Source: Chimonanthus salicifolius
Lineage: Eukaryota > Streptophyta > Magnoliopsida > Laurales > Calycanthaceae
Reading direction: 5' to 3'
Assembly: GCA_013350335.1 (NCBI GenBank)
Contig: CM023542.1
Span: 5,634,025-5,698,024, forward strand
DNA length: 64,000 nucleotides
Shown: piece after piece, positions 1 to 11,499 of the stretch
How the letters are laid out: the number at the start of each line of letters is the position of its first letter
How positions within the stretch are numbered: the stretch's first letter is position 1
Notes under the pieces: model-generated
What the model saw: the letters and a program-made list of their open reading frames with translations, nothing else
Database searches by the model: none
Told to the model about the DNA's origin: nothing
Made by a program: the position numbers and the translations under genes

Positions 1-1
1 A

Positions 2-926
2 GACATCAGAGATACAAAGGTGAAAATTTTGCCCAGTGGAATAACAATACTTCCCAAATTGAAACATTTGCTTCTTAGAAACATGAAGCTTTTCAATGAA
101 CATGATTTGGTGAAGGTGAACTCAAGGAAAATAAATTCCTGGTCTGCAAACATTAACTGGTGTGATTGGTACGAAGCATTTATTAAAAAAACTCTCACTT
201 CTAACTGGGCTTAGGAAGTTATATATTGGCAATATCAGTGGGAGAACTAACTGGGGAATTTTGCGTCAAGTGATCTACCAAAACAGAGATGTACTCTGTT
301 CATTGAAAATAGCATCATCAGATGAGAAGGAAGAACTCCAGCTAGAGACTCTACCACCGCTAACCCATCTTGAAAAACTCCATCTTGTTGGACGTTTGAC
401 AAGGTTACCACAGTGGCTTCTCTCTCTCAATTGCCTACACATGCTTTGCCTAGCTAATTGCCTTTTGATGGATGACCCACTTATGAGTTTTCGAAACTCA
501 CCGAGTTTGGTGTCTCTTGATCTGTTTAATGCCTACAAGGGAAGTAGAATGGATTGTGGATGGGCTGGATTTGCTACACTGAGGCATTTGCGCATTGCTA
601 GCATGGATCAATTGGAGAGAGTGGATGGAATAGGGCCTGAAGTGATGCCAATGCTGCAATGCCTCTCTATCATTGATTGCCCAAGATTGGAGAGGCTACC
701 TCAACTTCAAAACCTCTCCAATATCCAAAGCTTAGAGATAATGGAGATGCCGGAAACATTCATGGAAAAAGCCATTACTGAAGATCACCAAAACATTGAT
801 CACATTCCCAAAATTACTCATGTTCCACAATCAGAAAAGGCTCAAGATTGCAACCGCAGAAATGAGCTCAACTTGCCAGATCATTTACATTTTCATCTTC
901 ATCAGAGTTACTTATCTCTTCTTTGA
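2..926 (+). pseudogene. RPM1-like CC-NBS-LRR resistance protein, C-terminal LRR part, frameshifted
   Basis: This is the leucine-rich-repeat end of a plant intracellular immune receptor. The reading frame is open from base 2 (DIRDTKVKILPSGIT, a typical RPM1-class LRR start), so the NB-ARC and coiled-coil parts lie left of the window. The first frame runs to a stop at 212-214. The homologous reading then continues in another frame from about base 180 (KKLSLLTGLRKLYI) to the TGA at 924-926. The switch falls at a run of seven A's near 183-190, so one base has probably been gained or lost. The second part carries about 8 degenerate LxxLxxLxL repeats, including PLTHLEKLHLVGRLTRLPQW and LRHLRIASMDQLERVDG, then a short non-LRR tail. 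The tail is polar and no longer LRR-like, as is usual for the family. A sequencing error in the A-run is the alternative to a true pseudogene. The family is certain; its functional state is not. Confidence 0.8.
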
Positions 927-2779
927 GTGTACAAGTAGAAGACATGTGGATTTGGCAAATTGTCTTGCATGGTCCTATTACCTAGTGAAAACGATCCTCC
1001 GTTTTGATAATGATGACATCAAACAATCCTCTTTTGCCCTAACAGCTAAGAAGCACATGATGGAATGCCAAGATGTAGCGGAGTTACAAATAAATGCAAG
1101 TACTAGAAAGCAGCCAGATAAGTTCCACTTTGGTTTTCCTCACTCTCTTCTCTTTTAGGTAGTTTATTCCCTTTGTAATTTGTTATTGTAATAATCTTCG
1201 CTGCGTGTGCTAAGAAGCAAGTTACACATGTATGGAGACAACTAACCCAAAATCTTCTGATTCATGTTAGTAGCTATCTTGGATGATTTAGGTCACTCTG
1301 GTTTGTTTAGTACACCCAGACAAGATGGAGTTTGGAATACTTGGGTGCATGCCAACAATGGAGTAAGGGTACTGATAGGTTCTCATATAGTTAAAATTAC
1401 CCCCATTCCAAAAGGGCCATGTTTTCTTTCTTTTTGAGTGGGTGAATCACACAGAAATTTCAAACAAGCTGGCATATGATCGATCTAGGACTCTTCTGAC
1501 ATTTGAACCATATGAACATTGTTGGTATAGTTGTCCTTGACCTTTACACCATTCTTTCATAGTGAGTAAAGAAAGTGTAACTTTTTAGTTAACATTTTAC
1601 GTCACACCAAGTTTGTGATGTTTTCTACTCCCTTCAGCTTTCAGAAGCATAAGTATCTCTTGAAATTACAAATTCTAATGCACTATAAATAAACTAATAG
1701 AAATGAAGGCACAACTCTGGGAGAGGTCCATGATACTGTAATATGTCGTTTTGCTGTTGTTGTTGTTTTATTTGGGTCTAAGTGGATACTCACAATCCCA
1801 TTCAGGTCTATTGGATATTGTATCAGTAGTCAAGGATTGGATGTGGCCCATCAAGCTTGCCCCTTATGCCAAAATCATTACTTACAAATCTGGCTTGGGC
1901 TAAGAGCATAAAATCTATCTTATGGCTGAGGTGTTGAAAACAGAGAAAGAAAGGTGCAGAAAACACAAGCAATCACACGTCAGTAATATGCCTACATCCA
2001 CAGTGAGATAGAAGCGATTGCACTATCTTTGAGAATAGGGTCACAATGCTCTTTCTCCACACCGCTCTAAATACAAGTGAATTCTCATCACACTAGATAC
2101 GTACATAGACAACATTAGGTGTCTAGTATAGCTCAGATCGCCATAAAATACAAGAAATCATTGGATCACTACAAAATATAAGAAATCAACAAAACATGAG
2201 GCAAGCAGTGTTCTAAAACAATAATTCTAAACCAATTGGTCCTACAAGGTTCAACAGAAGTAAAGTAATCACTCTAGTCATACTAGGCCCTAGGATGAGA
2301 AAAAAATGGTTAACAGCTTGGAACCCAAGTGTCATTCATTTTCCAGACTTCCTATCATAATGGTATTTCAGTGTCAGTGTGGTCCAATCAGTTTAGATTG
2401 AAGCATCCACTAAAAACAATTTGGTCCCTGGTCCAGGTTTACAAATACTGGAGGCAGTGTTAGAGTGAAGTTGAGCCTTTGGTCAAACAAGTCCACTTCC
2501 AGCCCATTTAATCATTGGCTGATCCAGCTGCCGAGTCCATCCTATTTCCAATGACCGAAAACAGCCTTAAAAAACTACCAGAAAGAAAGGCCTTAATGGG
2601 ATAGCTAAGTTAAAGAATACAGAATTAAGAATGGAAAGCTCAACTCCTCTGATAGAATTATATAAAACCAATTCTTTTACCAACTTTGTTCAGAAGTGGT
2701 CTTTATCTTCTCCACAGTTGAAATGAAATTGGCCATTAGCTTCAAACCAATGGGTTCAATTGGATGCTCGACCTTTTAG
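927..2779. other. Non-genic stretch after the LRR gene
   Basis: Probably 3' UTR of the LRR gene for the first few hundred bases. A short open frame overlaps the gene end (to 1158) but has no family resemblance. I see no other gene, RNA or clear transposon end. Confidence 0.4.
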
Positions 2780-3410
2780 GCTTACTCAAGTTCGCTTAGA
2801 TAAAGTTTTAGCAAAATCTAACAATCTATAATAAACCAATGACCAATCTATGGTTTGAGTAATAGAATTTACCACAAAAACCACTAAGTCTTCCTTAACC
2901 ACTAAGTCCCAAAAGATCTTGAAGAAAGCCATGGGAAAGTCATCTGGACCCGAAGATCTATCTTCACTAAGGTCCCATGCTGCAATTTTGCTCTCTACTA
3001 AGGACAAAGACCTCTCAAGGGTGGATGCTTCCTGGGGAGAGAGAGACCTGGTAGAATACAAAACTTGGAAAAAATGTACAATAGATGAAATTATGATAAT
3101 TTTTATCTACAACAGGAACATCATCTTTAATAAGAGATTTGATGTGATTGACTCTCCTGTTATCCAAGGCAGCAGCATGAAAAATTTGGTGTTCTTGTCA
3201 CCTTCTTTGATCCACCTTTGCCTAGACCTTTGTCTCCAAATGACCTTAGAGACATTCGGATCTGTACTGGTCTTGGAGATCTTGTCTAAGGATATGTCTT
3301 CTTCTGTCAGATTGCCTGATTGCTCATTAAAATCGATTTGGTTTATCCCATTAAAGAGAGATGCAAAAATATAAAATAAATGGATTGAAAACAAGAGTGC
3401 CTCCATCCTT
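2780..3410 (-). mobile_element. L1-type LINE, inverted internal segment (linker and start of reverse transcriptase)
   Basis: On the minus strand the translation gives WRQRSRQRWIKEGDKNTKFF (3280-3180 region), the hallmark between endonuclease and reverse transcriptase in plant L1 LINEs. After a frameshift it gives SSGPDDFPMAFFKIFWDLV and then YYRLLDFAKTLSKR, the early reverse-transcriptase blocks. Stops and frame changes show it is dead. The segment runs opposite to the 3' part of the same type of element immediately to its right, with its 5'-most part at the junction. That is the arrangement left by twin priming. It ends near 2780, where the similarity stops within the reverse transcriptase. 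Confidence 0.8.
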
Positions 3411-3439
3411 GGATTTTGCACAAGCAAGGAAGGGTATTC

Positions 3440-4300
3440 GTTAGTGCTTGCCCTCTGTGCCTTCTTGCTTATGAAGACGAATACCACTTAATCATCCATT
3501 GTTCCTTCTCATCTTCTATTTATAATGCCACTCTGGACCAATTCGGCATACATTAGACTATGCCTTCATCAGTTGCTCAGCTTTCCTTTGCATGGAAGAT
3601 TTTTGCCACCCTTTGGAGCAGGGGTCGAAATATCGGCCGCAATATCGGCCGATAAGTTTCTCTCTCCTCCGATATTTGCATTTAATTGTATTTCTCTCTC
3701 CTCCAATATTCAACACAGTAAAAAACCGTGGAAAACCGTAAAAAACCGTCAAAATGACAATATCGATTTTTTGGTTTTTTTTTTTAAAAAAATCAAATAA
3801 ATTTTAAATACCGATTTTTATGCATATTGGCCGATATGGTGACCGATATTCTAGGCCGAATATCGGTCATATAGGCCGATAACCTTTTTGACTGGCCGAT
3901 ACATATCGTATCGGCCGATATCGTTCGGCCCTGGAAAACCGATACATGTCGACCGATATATATCGTATCGGCCGATATTTCGACCCCGGCTTTAGAGTAT
4001 CTGGTGGGAGCAGAATAATAGAGTTTTTCAGAATAGTGCAAAGAGTCCCCAATATGTTGGCAACCGAGTTCTTGCCAAATGTGTTGCATGGGCGTCTTCT
4101 CTGTCTGACTTCCAGCATCATTCCATGACTAACATGTTGCGTGCCTGAAAAGAGTGTATCAGCCTTTGTTAGGTTTTTTTCTTTTTTGGGGCTATCCTTT
4201 GTGGGTGTAAGGGGCTATTGGTTTTTTTTCCTGCTTTTATGTAATCTGTTTTCGCACCTCTTGTGCTTTTAATATAATCTTATTTACCATTTAAAAAAAA
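3440..4300 (+). mobile_element. L1-type LINE, 3' segment (zinc-binding domain, 3' UTR, A-tail)
   Basis: The plus strand encodes CPLCLLAYEDEYHLIIHC, the Cys/His pattern of the zf-RVT domain found after plant LINE reverse transcriptases, at about 3453-3510. The reading breaks at an inserted MITE. It then resumes past the MITE as NNRVFQNSAKS and CVAWASSLSDFQHHSMTNML, the normal LINE C-terminus. The 3' UTR has the usual T-rich text with a terminal TTTAATATAATCTTATTTACC and a short A-run near 4292-4300. It is a dead copy. Confidence 0.75.
3619..3989. mobile_element. hAT-type MITE, CCGATATCGG family, copy 1
   Basis: Ends are CAGGGGTCGAAATATCGGCC and its near-perfect reverse complement. Flanks are CTTTGGAG (3611-3618) and CTTTAGAG (3990-3997), an 8-bp target duplication with one mismatch. 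CAGGG ends with an 8-bp duplication are the signature of hAT elements. The interior repeats GGCCGATAT words and has a T-run/A-run junction in the middle. It sits inside the LINE 3' segment and so is younger than it. No coding capacity. Confidence 0.85.
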
Positions 4301-5070
4301 GGATAAAAATCTGTTTTCTTACCTCTGGTCACTACTATTCTTTTTATTAGACAAGTAGGAAATACGCTTCACACAAGTGACATTGATAAAAAAATATATA
4401 TATATAGTGAAAAATGATTCTTTAGTTCAGAAAATAATGTGTCCTCAATAATGCATTCAGAGGTCATCAAAACTCAAAAGACTAGTCTAATAACTTGACA
4501 TTTGGTTCCTTGATTGATGTGCAAATGATAACATTCAGCTACAATTAAGAACTTTTGATCATACAGAGTAAAATGCCAAGTGAACTCCAACCAACAATTG
4601 ACAACAACGAATAACAATCAAAATATATGAACTTACAAGTATGTTCAGACACAAAGCACAAAGCATTAAAGAAAACTAAAATAAGTTTGCCAACAATCAA
4701 TATTGGGGGAATGTTTCTGTGAATGAAATAAATGGAGAAAAATACAGTTCTCTAAATTTCAATAAATAAAGCCTACATCCATATCCAGAGTAAATAAGAG
4801 AAGGCAATACATAGACAGCAGAACACATTCAAGGCATGTTAAAACCTATTTGGATAGGCCTCGTTAGGCACAATGAACACTTACACAAACATAAATAATT
4901 AAATATAGAGAGCTAAGAAGAAGTATTTGGTTCTTCCAAGCGCAGCTTGTTTTCATAATCATTCTCCAAGGGATGACACTTAGAGATATCCATGAGGGTG
5001 GTGTTACCCATATAGGCGGTGACAGAATATGATGAAATCCGTCCACAGGAAGTGGTTGGATAGTCCCATC
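4301..5070. other. Non-genic stretch
   Basis: A+T-rich sequence with no recognisable gene, RNA or repeat ends, apart from a short AT dinucleotide run near 4392-4404. Confidence 0.4.
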
Positions 5071-5194
5071 TGATAGGACATGGGCTTCTAGTCCAAAAAA
5101 CTAGCGTGTTAGGTGGAGTGACTCAAGTCCTATATAAACCCATAGATCTCCCTCTACGCTTCCAATGTGGAACTCGTTCGTGGCAGCTCAAACA
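5071..5194 (-). repeat. TRIM 3' LTR
   Basis: The left-hand terminal repeat, 124 bp. It is longer than its partner mainly because of a short extra stretch (TATATAAACCCA) in the middle. It shares most bases with the 5308-5419 copy, with scattered differences, so the insertion is not very recent. Confidence 0.85.
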
Positions 5195-5307
5195 ATCCCC
5201 TTCTCGAATGAGGCCCTATCGCAGAGAGAGCGACGCCTGCTATCCTATTCGCTTGGGGATCTCATGAGCCTACATGAGATAGCATGAGACTGGACTCTAA
5301 TACCATT

Positions 5308-5419
5308 TGTTAGGACTTGGGCTTCCAGTCCAAACGACTAACATATTAAATGGAGTGACTCAAGTCCTAGATCTCCCTCTACGCTTACAATATAAAACTC
5401 GTTCGCAGCAGCTCCAACA
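5308..5419 (-). repeat. TRIM 5' LTR
   Basis: The right-hand terminal repeat, 112 bp, ending next to the tRNA-Met-like primer-binding site on the minus strand. Confidence 0.85.
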
Positions 5420-5424
5420 CCATC

Positions 5425-6359
5425 CTCCATGTCTAAGATGCCTAAATCCCTGTATCCCAATTGTTCTTTTTCGGAGGGAAGACTAATGTATCAAGCATCC
5501 CACCTTACTAATTCTTGGGGCACATGTAAACCTCATAATCCAGACACACCAGATACAAAACAATGGAGAGTGATCCGTCGAGGGAACTTGATCCCAGTTG
5601 TTTATTTAAAAAATAACAGTCTAGATAATCATTCATGTGATAGATGCAATTTGCTTTTAACACGGGGAAATCACTAGTATTGACTGAAAAACGTCAAACC
5701 CTGTGGTCTTATCACCATTGTCCGTAAGGGTCCTTCCAAGCACAGAGAGGCAGTCGTGTGTTGATTAGTCACCCACCACCAAATATATCTTGGTGTAGAT
5801 TTTTCCCAAAGAACTTGTCATATGCCAACTGTTGCAGAGGGGGAATGGGGTATGAATGTGGCAAAGCCAGATGCAAGCCCAACGGTCTATGGCATAGAAC
5901 TGTCAACTAGAACAGTATGTCGAGAGACTATAGCCTTCACTATCTGTCATTCAAAAGTGGACTGGTGGGGAAGACGGTGTTGGATTCTCTTCCATGGATG
6001 GAGAGTTGGACTTCTAACTTCTCGTCGGCAACCACAATGAAAAAATCTCGTCGATCTGAAGTCTAGGGGTTGTAAAAAAAAATTGCCAAAAAATGTAAAA
6101 AAAATCCTAAGATTATATAAGATTGATCTATCGTTCGAAAAGAAATGTGTAGGTTTTGTGAAAAAATAATTATAAGATTTGAATTGGTGAGTTGATCTTA
6201 ACCTAAAAAAGAAAATAAAATTATTACATTTTCTTGCTTAGTGGTTTTTTTTTTTAAATATTTTATATCTACTTTATCATACTTTTATAATTTTGTTACC
6301 TTACTATCTAAAAAATACATTTGTTCTATATTTTATTATGTATAATAGACAATTTAGAG
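5425..6359. other. Non-genic stretch with short unassigned open frames
   Basis: Open frames of 82 and 72 codons occur at 5429-5677 and 5822-6040 (+). I recognise no family, domain or splice context, and they look like chance frames. Confidence 0.35.
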
Positions 6360-6785
6360 CAGGGGTGCAAATCTCGGTAAGACTGTCGGCCGATATGGTC
6401 TCTCTCCTCTTTTGTGTTTTTTTTTTTTTTAAATATCGGTATTTTTTTTATTTTATGTTTTTTGAATTAAAAATAAATAAATAATCCAAAACGAAGCTTT
6501 TTTTTAAAAAAAATTGAAAACGAAAATATTGGCCGATATCTGGGCATATATTGGTTTGATATCGGCCGAGACATCAACTCGGGCTCACCACCGTTTTGAT
6601 TTTTTTTTTTAAAAAAAAGACCGATATTATAGATGTCGGTCGATATCGGACCGATATATCGGCCATATCAGTCGAGAGCTATCTTGTAAGGCCGATACAA
6701 TGCGTATTGACCGATATGATAAGGGACTGAAAACCTGTATCATATCGGACAACACGTTTCATATCGACTAATATTTGCACCCATG
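6360..6785. mobile_element. hAT-type MITE, CCGATATCGG family, copy 2
   Basis: The left end CAGGGGTGCAAAT mirrors the right end ATTTGCACCCATG. A perfect 8-bp target duplication, ATTTAGAG, lies at 6352-6359 and 6786-6793. The interior has many GGCCGATAT and CCGATATCGG words and two long T/A homopolymer junctions. At 426 bp it is the longest copy in the window. Confidence 0.9.
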
Positions 6786-6793
6786 ATTTAGAG

Positions 6794-9700
6794 TTTACTT
6801 GACAAATTCATTCAATTTCGACCAAAATGACAAAATATTTTGGCTCCAACGGTAAAATGGAACAAAATGAGAAGTTTTGATTCTAGGTTATATTCTAACT
6901 CGTTTTGCCACTCTAGTGATTTCATCTTTTCTTAATGCTTTTTTACAAATTTATCTAAAATCAACATGTATAAATTAATAGTAGAATTTATGGGCTACAA
7001 GTGGACTAAAGTTTATTTTAAAATTCAATCTCTAGTCACTTAATTTTGGTGATCAAAATCACCAATTGCCTTTTAAAACTTTTTTTTTTTTCCAATTTTG
7101 ACTATTAAAATAAAGATATTAGAATTTAATTTAGAATTGAAATTTTCTCCACTTATATTTAATTGAAATCTATTTTTCAAATTATACAGATGATTTTTTA
7201 TTTTTTAATAAGAATTGAAAACGAAAAAAAATGGACTTAGCCCAACTATGTATTTTAAGTTTCGACCTTTTATCGATTGTGAATTGATATTAAAATTGAA
7301 AGATTATAGATCGGAAGCGATTGCAATCGGATATCCGTAAAACCTCCTTATACTAATTGGACATTTTAGCACAAACAATATAAAGATCAATTAAAGGTTT
7401 AAACATACCTAATTGATAGAACAAAATCAAACAATTGTGAATTGGAGAATCTCTTATATTTAAAATGATTATCAAATATGTCAATTACATGAAACAAAGA
7501 AGCTCTCTCTCAATAAATTTCATGTTCGAGTTTTACAGTCATTTGATGTTTATGTTTTATAAATGACTGTATAAATTAAGAGTTTTATTCAATACTCTTT
7601 TACTTGAAAATCACAACTTGAATTAATATTTATGGAGAAGTCTGTGAAGAAACCCTAGCAGAGTTGGCTCTCAATAAAGGATTTGCTAGAGAAGTAAACT
7701 AGATCCAATCAAATCTTGGTAAAATCCCATGGCTTAAGTTTTTCCCGCTGTCACAGGAGGCCATGCCTTCTTAGTTGAGCAACAACTCTATAGTCGGCGA
7801 AGCAAAGAAAAAATGTCGGGATCGCTGTGAATGTACCAACTACCAAAGTAGGGGTAGAAGCGACCTAGGCTCTGCTCCAGAATCTTCTAGTGTCAGTCTT
7901 ATAGATTTTTCATAGAAATGTAAAATTATAAATAAAAAATTAGTGAAATGATCACCCATATGTCAGTTTGCACCAATGTTTTAAAATCTGTTATGTGAAA
8001 CAGGGGGTTAAATAAAATTCAATTGGATTCAGTTAAATTTATGTTATTAATATAATATTATAAATAATATTAAATTATTAATTAAGATTTAATTGATGAA
8101 TTGAAATAAAATTTTATAAAATATATTTAAAAAAATAAAATATGATTTTTACTAGTAAAATAAAGTGACTAAAAATTGAATTTTAATCTACTTGTAGCTT
8201 ACCATATCTAAAATTTAGTATGAGTCGTTCCGATAGATTGCTATATAACGAGTTCGACGAATCTCAAGCAATGTTTGAATTGAAAAAGAAACCTACTTAA
8301 TTATCAAAATTTTACACTATATAGTGTATTATAATCTCATAATATCATTATAAAATTATAAATGAACAAAAAAAGAATTATTGTGATATGAAAGTTTTTA
8401 AATCAGCTACTCAGCTAGTATCTAAACACTGAGTTCTTAAAATTTCAATTTTTAATCTCTTTAAATAATTTTGTTCTCTAAATTTTGTGGCATTTAAAAT
8501 TATATTAAATTTATAAAAATTAATTTAACAAAAATTATCTATTCTTAATTTTTGGATGAATCCAAAACTCTATATCACTGTATGATGCGATGAATTATCT
8601 ATACTTAATGATTTTATAAATTATCTACTAATGTAATATTACAAAATTTTAATTTTAATTTTAATTTTACATCCTAAAATTTTAAATGTATTTATATTGA
8701 CTTTTCAAAACTTCTTCACACGTCAAAAGATATTTCAAGCAAGAATTTTAAGAGTGTGGGACCAACCCAAACGGCAATGAATAATAGGTTCTATACCAGC
8801 CCTGAAAGGGTATCTCACGCTGTGAGCACTCAATGGAAACATCGGTTCGGTAAGAAAAGGGAGGCCATTGGTAGAACTATAAAATGAGGGATGGAGAATG
8901 CCTAAGTCATCCTTACTCAGCTTCTTGGGCTAATAAAATAAAATTGATATTTTTATTTTTATGATGAATTTTTGCCTTGCGGTTTGTGGGTTGTTTAAAA
9001 TACCCGGTCAGATTCGCATTTTCTTTCATGTAAGGGTTTTATTGGGACCCGGCCTATGGAAGAGCCAGTTATGGTTGATCTGCCAGTTCAACCATGGGTC
9101 GAGTTGGGTTTGATGATATTGGTGTGCACAGTATTATTCTATAGACCATTGAGTGGTATTGAATAAGATAATAAAGTCTTTATCTAAATAGATAATTTAT
9201 CAAAAAATATTTCAATTAAATTAATTAAGTCATAATTTTTACCTCTTGCTTCTTGCAATTTTTTTTTTTTAATATAGGTATTCTCATTTCATATTGGAGG
9301 TGAAACTAATTCCACGAATATGTGTATACCTTATAGACAACACATACTGATGAAGTCGATGAAGAGTAATCCCATGAAAAATAGTCTAAAGAAGTTGAGC
9401 ATAAATCAAACTTAAAACCTTACTTCATGAGAAGAGTGTTTTGACCGGCCAACGAAACTCTTTCTTTGGCAAAGATATCCTCAAATCATAAAGTACAAAG
9501 TGGGCATCATAAAATTTTAAAATTAAAAAAATGAGCCTAAAACTTAATCCTCAAGTGGGTATCACCAGTTAAGAAGAAATAGGATCCTCTTATGCTAAGT
9601 GAGAAATGAAGTGGCAAATTTTTTCATAAGGTCCAATTCTACTTTCGTATACTTTTATTCCAAGACAAAAGTCACATGTCCCTCTTGATTGAATGAGAAA

Positions 9701-10333
9701 AGTCTCTTCTGATCCTCTCTATAGCTTCAATGAAATACATATTAGCTTCAATTCTTTGGACTCAATGTACTCGACCTTTTAACTCTACTCAATTTACTAG
9801 ATAACCATTTAGTAAAGGAAAATGAACGGACATTAGTATTTTTTTTATAACAAGAGACACTGAACTTATCATTTCTCTTTCTATTTTGATTTAAATAAAA
9901 AAATATTTAACAACCATTATTATAAAAAATATAAGTACTCTTATCACTATGCTTTAACAAATCTTAACAATAATACCATGTAATAAAGGTATTAGAGTTG
10001 CCTAGCTTTGAATTAAAAAAAGATCACATAAACACAAGTACTTTTTTTTTTTGGTACCGTGGGCCTTGTGATGTCTTTGTTACAACCACATTTTCATGGA
10101 AGGAAGACAGTGAAATACACTTGACTTTGTTCCATTTGCCAAAAAACATTACAAAATTCACATGTTCCACAAGGCCCGAGTCCTCCCACCCACTCCCATT
10201 TACTTAAACAACAGCAGAACAACACCCCAATACATAATCAAGAGAAGGAAATAAAAAAAAAAAAGCCGAGGCCCATCTAACATCAAAGCCAGGCTTCTAG
10301 TGATGAAAATAAACACAGATTTCCCATGCATTC
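6794..10333. other. 3.5 kb A+T-rich intergenic region
   Basis: No gene recognised. The stretch 8750-9130 is less A+T-rich and reads like eroded retroelement sequence, but I could not find ends or a conserved domain. The final 300 bases probably include the aquaporin 3' UTR. Confidence 0.4.
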
Positions 10334-11360
10334 TCAGTAATCTGCGATGGGGAGCTGTTCGTGGGTGCTCTCACCGATGAAGATATTGTCGTAGATAATG
10401 GCAGCTAGGCCAGCGCCGATCAACGGACCGACCCAGTAGACCCAGTGGCAGTCCCATGTCCAACTGACTACGGCAGGGCCAAATGAAACTGCAGGGTTCA
10501 TGGATGCACCATCAAAGGCACCACCGGCTAAGATGTTAGCACCGACGATGAAACCAATTGCGATGGGTGCGATAGTTCCAAGATTGCCTTTCTTCGGATC
10601 GACGGCCGTGGCGTAGACAGTGTAAACTAGGCCAAATGTCATCACAATCTCGAAAACCAGAGCGTTCCACACACTGACATCCGTCGATAGGGAGAAGGCC
10701 GCAGTTTTCTGCAAGTGATCAATGATGAAATTCATCATAAGTCAGTTTATAATTGCAAAATTTGAATTAATACTAGCATAACGCATATTACAGTGTGTCA
10801 AATTTATTGGGGCTAATTGTCAAATTCTTACCAATCCTCCGGTGGCGAACTTAAGAAGCAAACAAGCAACAGTAGATCCAAGTAACTGTGCTATCCAATA
10901 CAGGATCCCCCTCAACAGGGTAATGTTACCGCCGAGAAATGCACCGAATGTCACTGCAGGGTTCACATGCCCACCGGAGATATTCGCGCCGACTGAAACT
11001 GCGACGAATAGAGCAAAGGCATGTGCCAAAGCTGCAGCCACTAAGCCAGCTGGTGTGGTGGAGCCATCATTAGTGAGCTTGTCTGCAACACCAATGAATC
11101 AATTAGCACTTAATCATCAACTATGCAAAATGGGTTCAAATTAAATTAACAAGTTAATGCTAAATTCAATGTTAAAAAAGGATAATTAAGTTTAAAAAGG
11201 TGATAAATCATAAAAATGAGCTCTTACTGAAAGCCATGCCGGAGCCTTCACCAGCGAATACAAAAATGAGCATTGAGATGAATTCAGCTAGAGCAGCTTT
11301 GAGAGCATCAGGTTGGCTGACCTCACCGGACGATCCGACGGCGATTCTGCTGATCGGCAT
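10334..11360 (-). CDS. TIP1: Tonoplast aquaporin, TIP1 subfamily
   Basis: A tonoplast intrinsic protein, a water channel of the vacuole membrane; TIP1 members can also pass urea and hydrogen peroxide. Three exons, 11360-11228, 11082-10832 and 10708-10334, join with GT-AG introns to a 252-aa protein, the normal TIP1 length. It begins [20 protein letters not shown]. The two pore motifs are intact: HVNPAV (NPA at residues 85-87) and SMNPAV (199-201). The four selectivity-filter positions read His65, Ile187, Ala196 and Val202, exactly the TIP1 pattern. Six hydrophobic helices are visible, with typical stretches such as [14 protein letters not shown] and [19 protein letters not shown]. The C-terminus ends in EQLPIADY. 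The start is set by the family N-terminus. The exon-2/3 boundary (GGL then KTAAF) is a few residues shorter or more diverged than usual, but stays in frame. TIP1 subfamily is clear; I do not assign a member number. Confidence 0.95.
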
Positions 11361-11482
11361 TTTTGTGGATTTTAATTTCTAAATTTAGAGCATAAAATCC
11401 TTTTTTTTGAAAAAAAAAATATATATTTATGCACTTTGCTTACAGGCCCTCTGTTTCTCTATGCTTGAACTGGTTTAGCGGG

Positions 11483-11490
11483 CTTTTATA
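11483..11490 (-). promoter_or_regulatory. TATA box of the TIP1 gene
   Basis: TATAAAAG on the minus strand, about 125 bases upstream of the ATG. This leaves room for a transcription start about 30 bases downstream and a leader of about 95 nt. Confidence 0.6.
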
Positions 11491-11499
11491 ACGAAGATA

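Larger units (their letters stand above)
5071..5419 (-). mobile_element. Complete TRIM (miniature LTR retrotransposon)
   Basis: A 349-bp element read on the minus strand. Two direct terminal repeats of 112 and 124 bp each begin TGTT and end TATCA or TAACA (TG...CA). Just inside the 5' LTR (right side) is TGGTATTAGAGTCC, matching the usual initiator-Met tRNA primer-binding site with small changes. Just before the 3' LTR (left side) is the purine tract GAGAAGGGGA. Both sides are flanked by the 5-bp duplication CCATC (5066-5070 and 5420-5424). There is no coding capacity, so it must have been mobilised in trans. All hallmarks of a TRIM are present. Confidence 0.9.

Noticed and set aside
3793..4128. 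Overlapping open frames of 60-98 codons rich in Tyr-Arg-Pro-Ile and similar
   Set aside because: They arise from the repeated CCGATAT word of the MITE; the same occurs at 55670-55945.
10842..11144. 100-codon plus-strand open frame across the aquaporin
   Set aside because: It is antisense to exon 2 of the TIP1 gene, whose minus-strand reading is complete and conserved.
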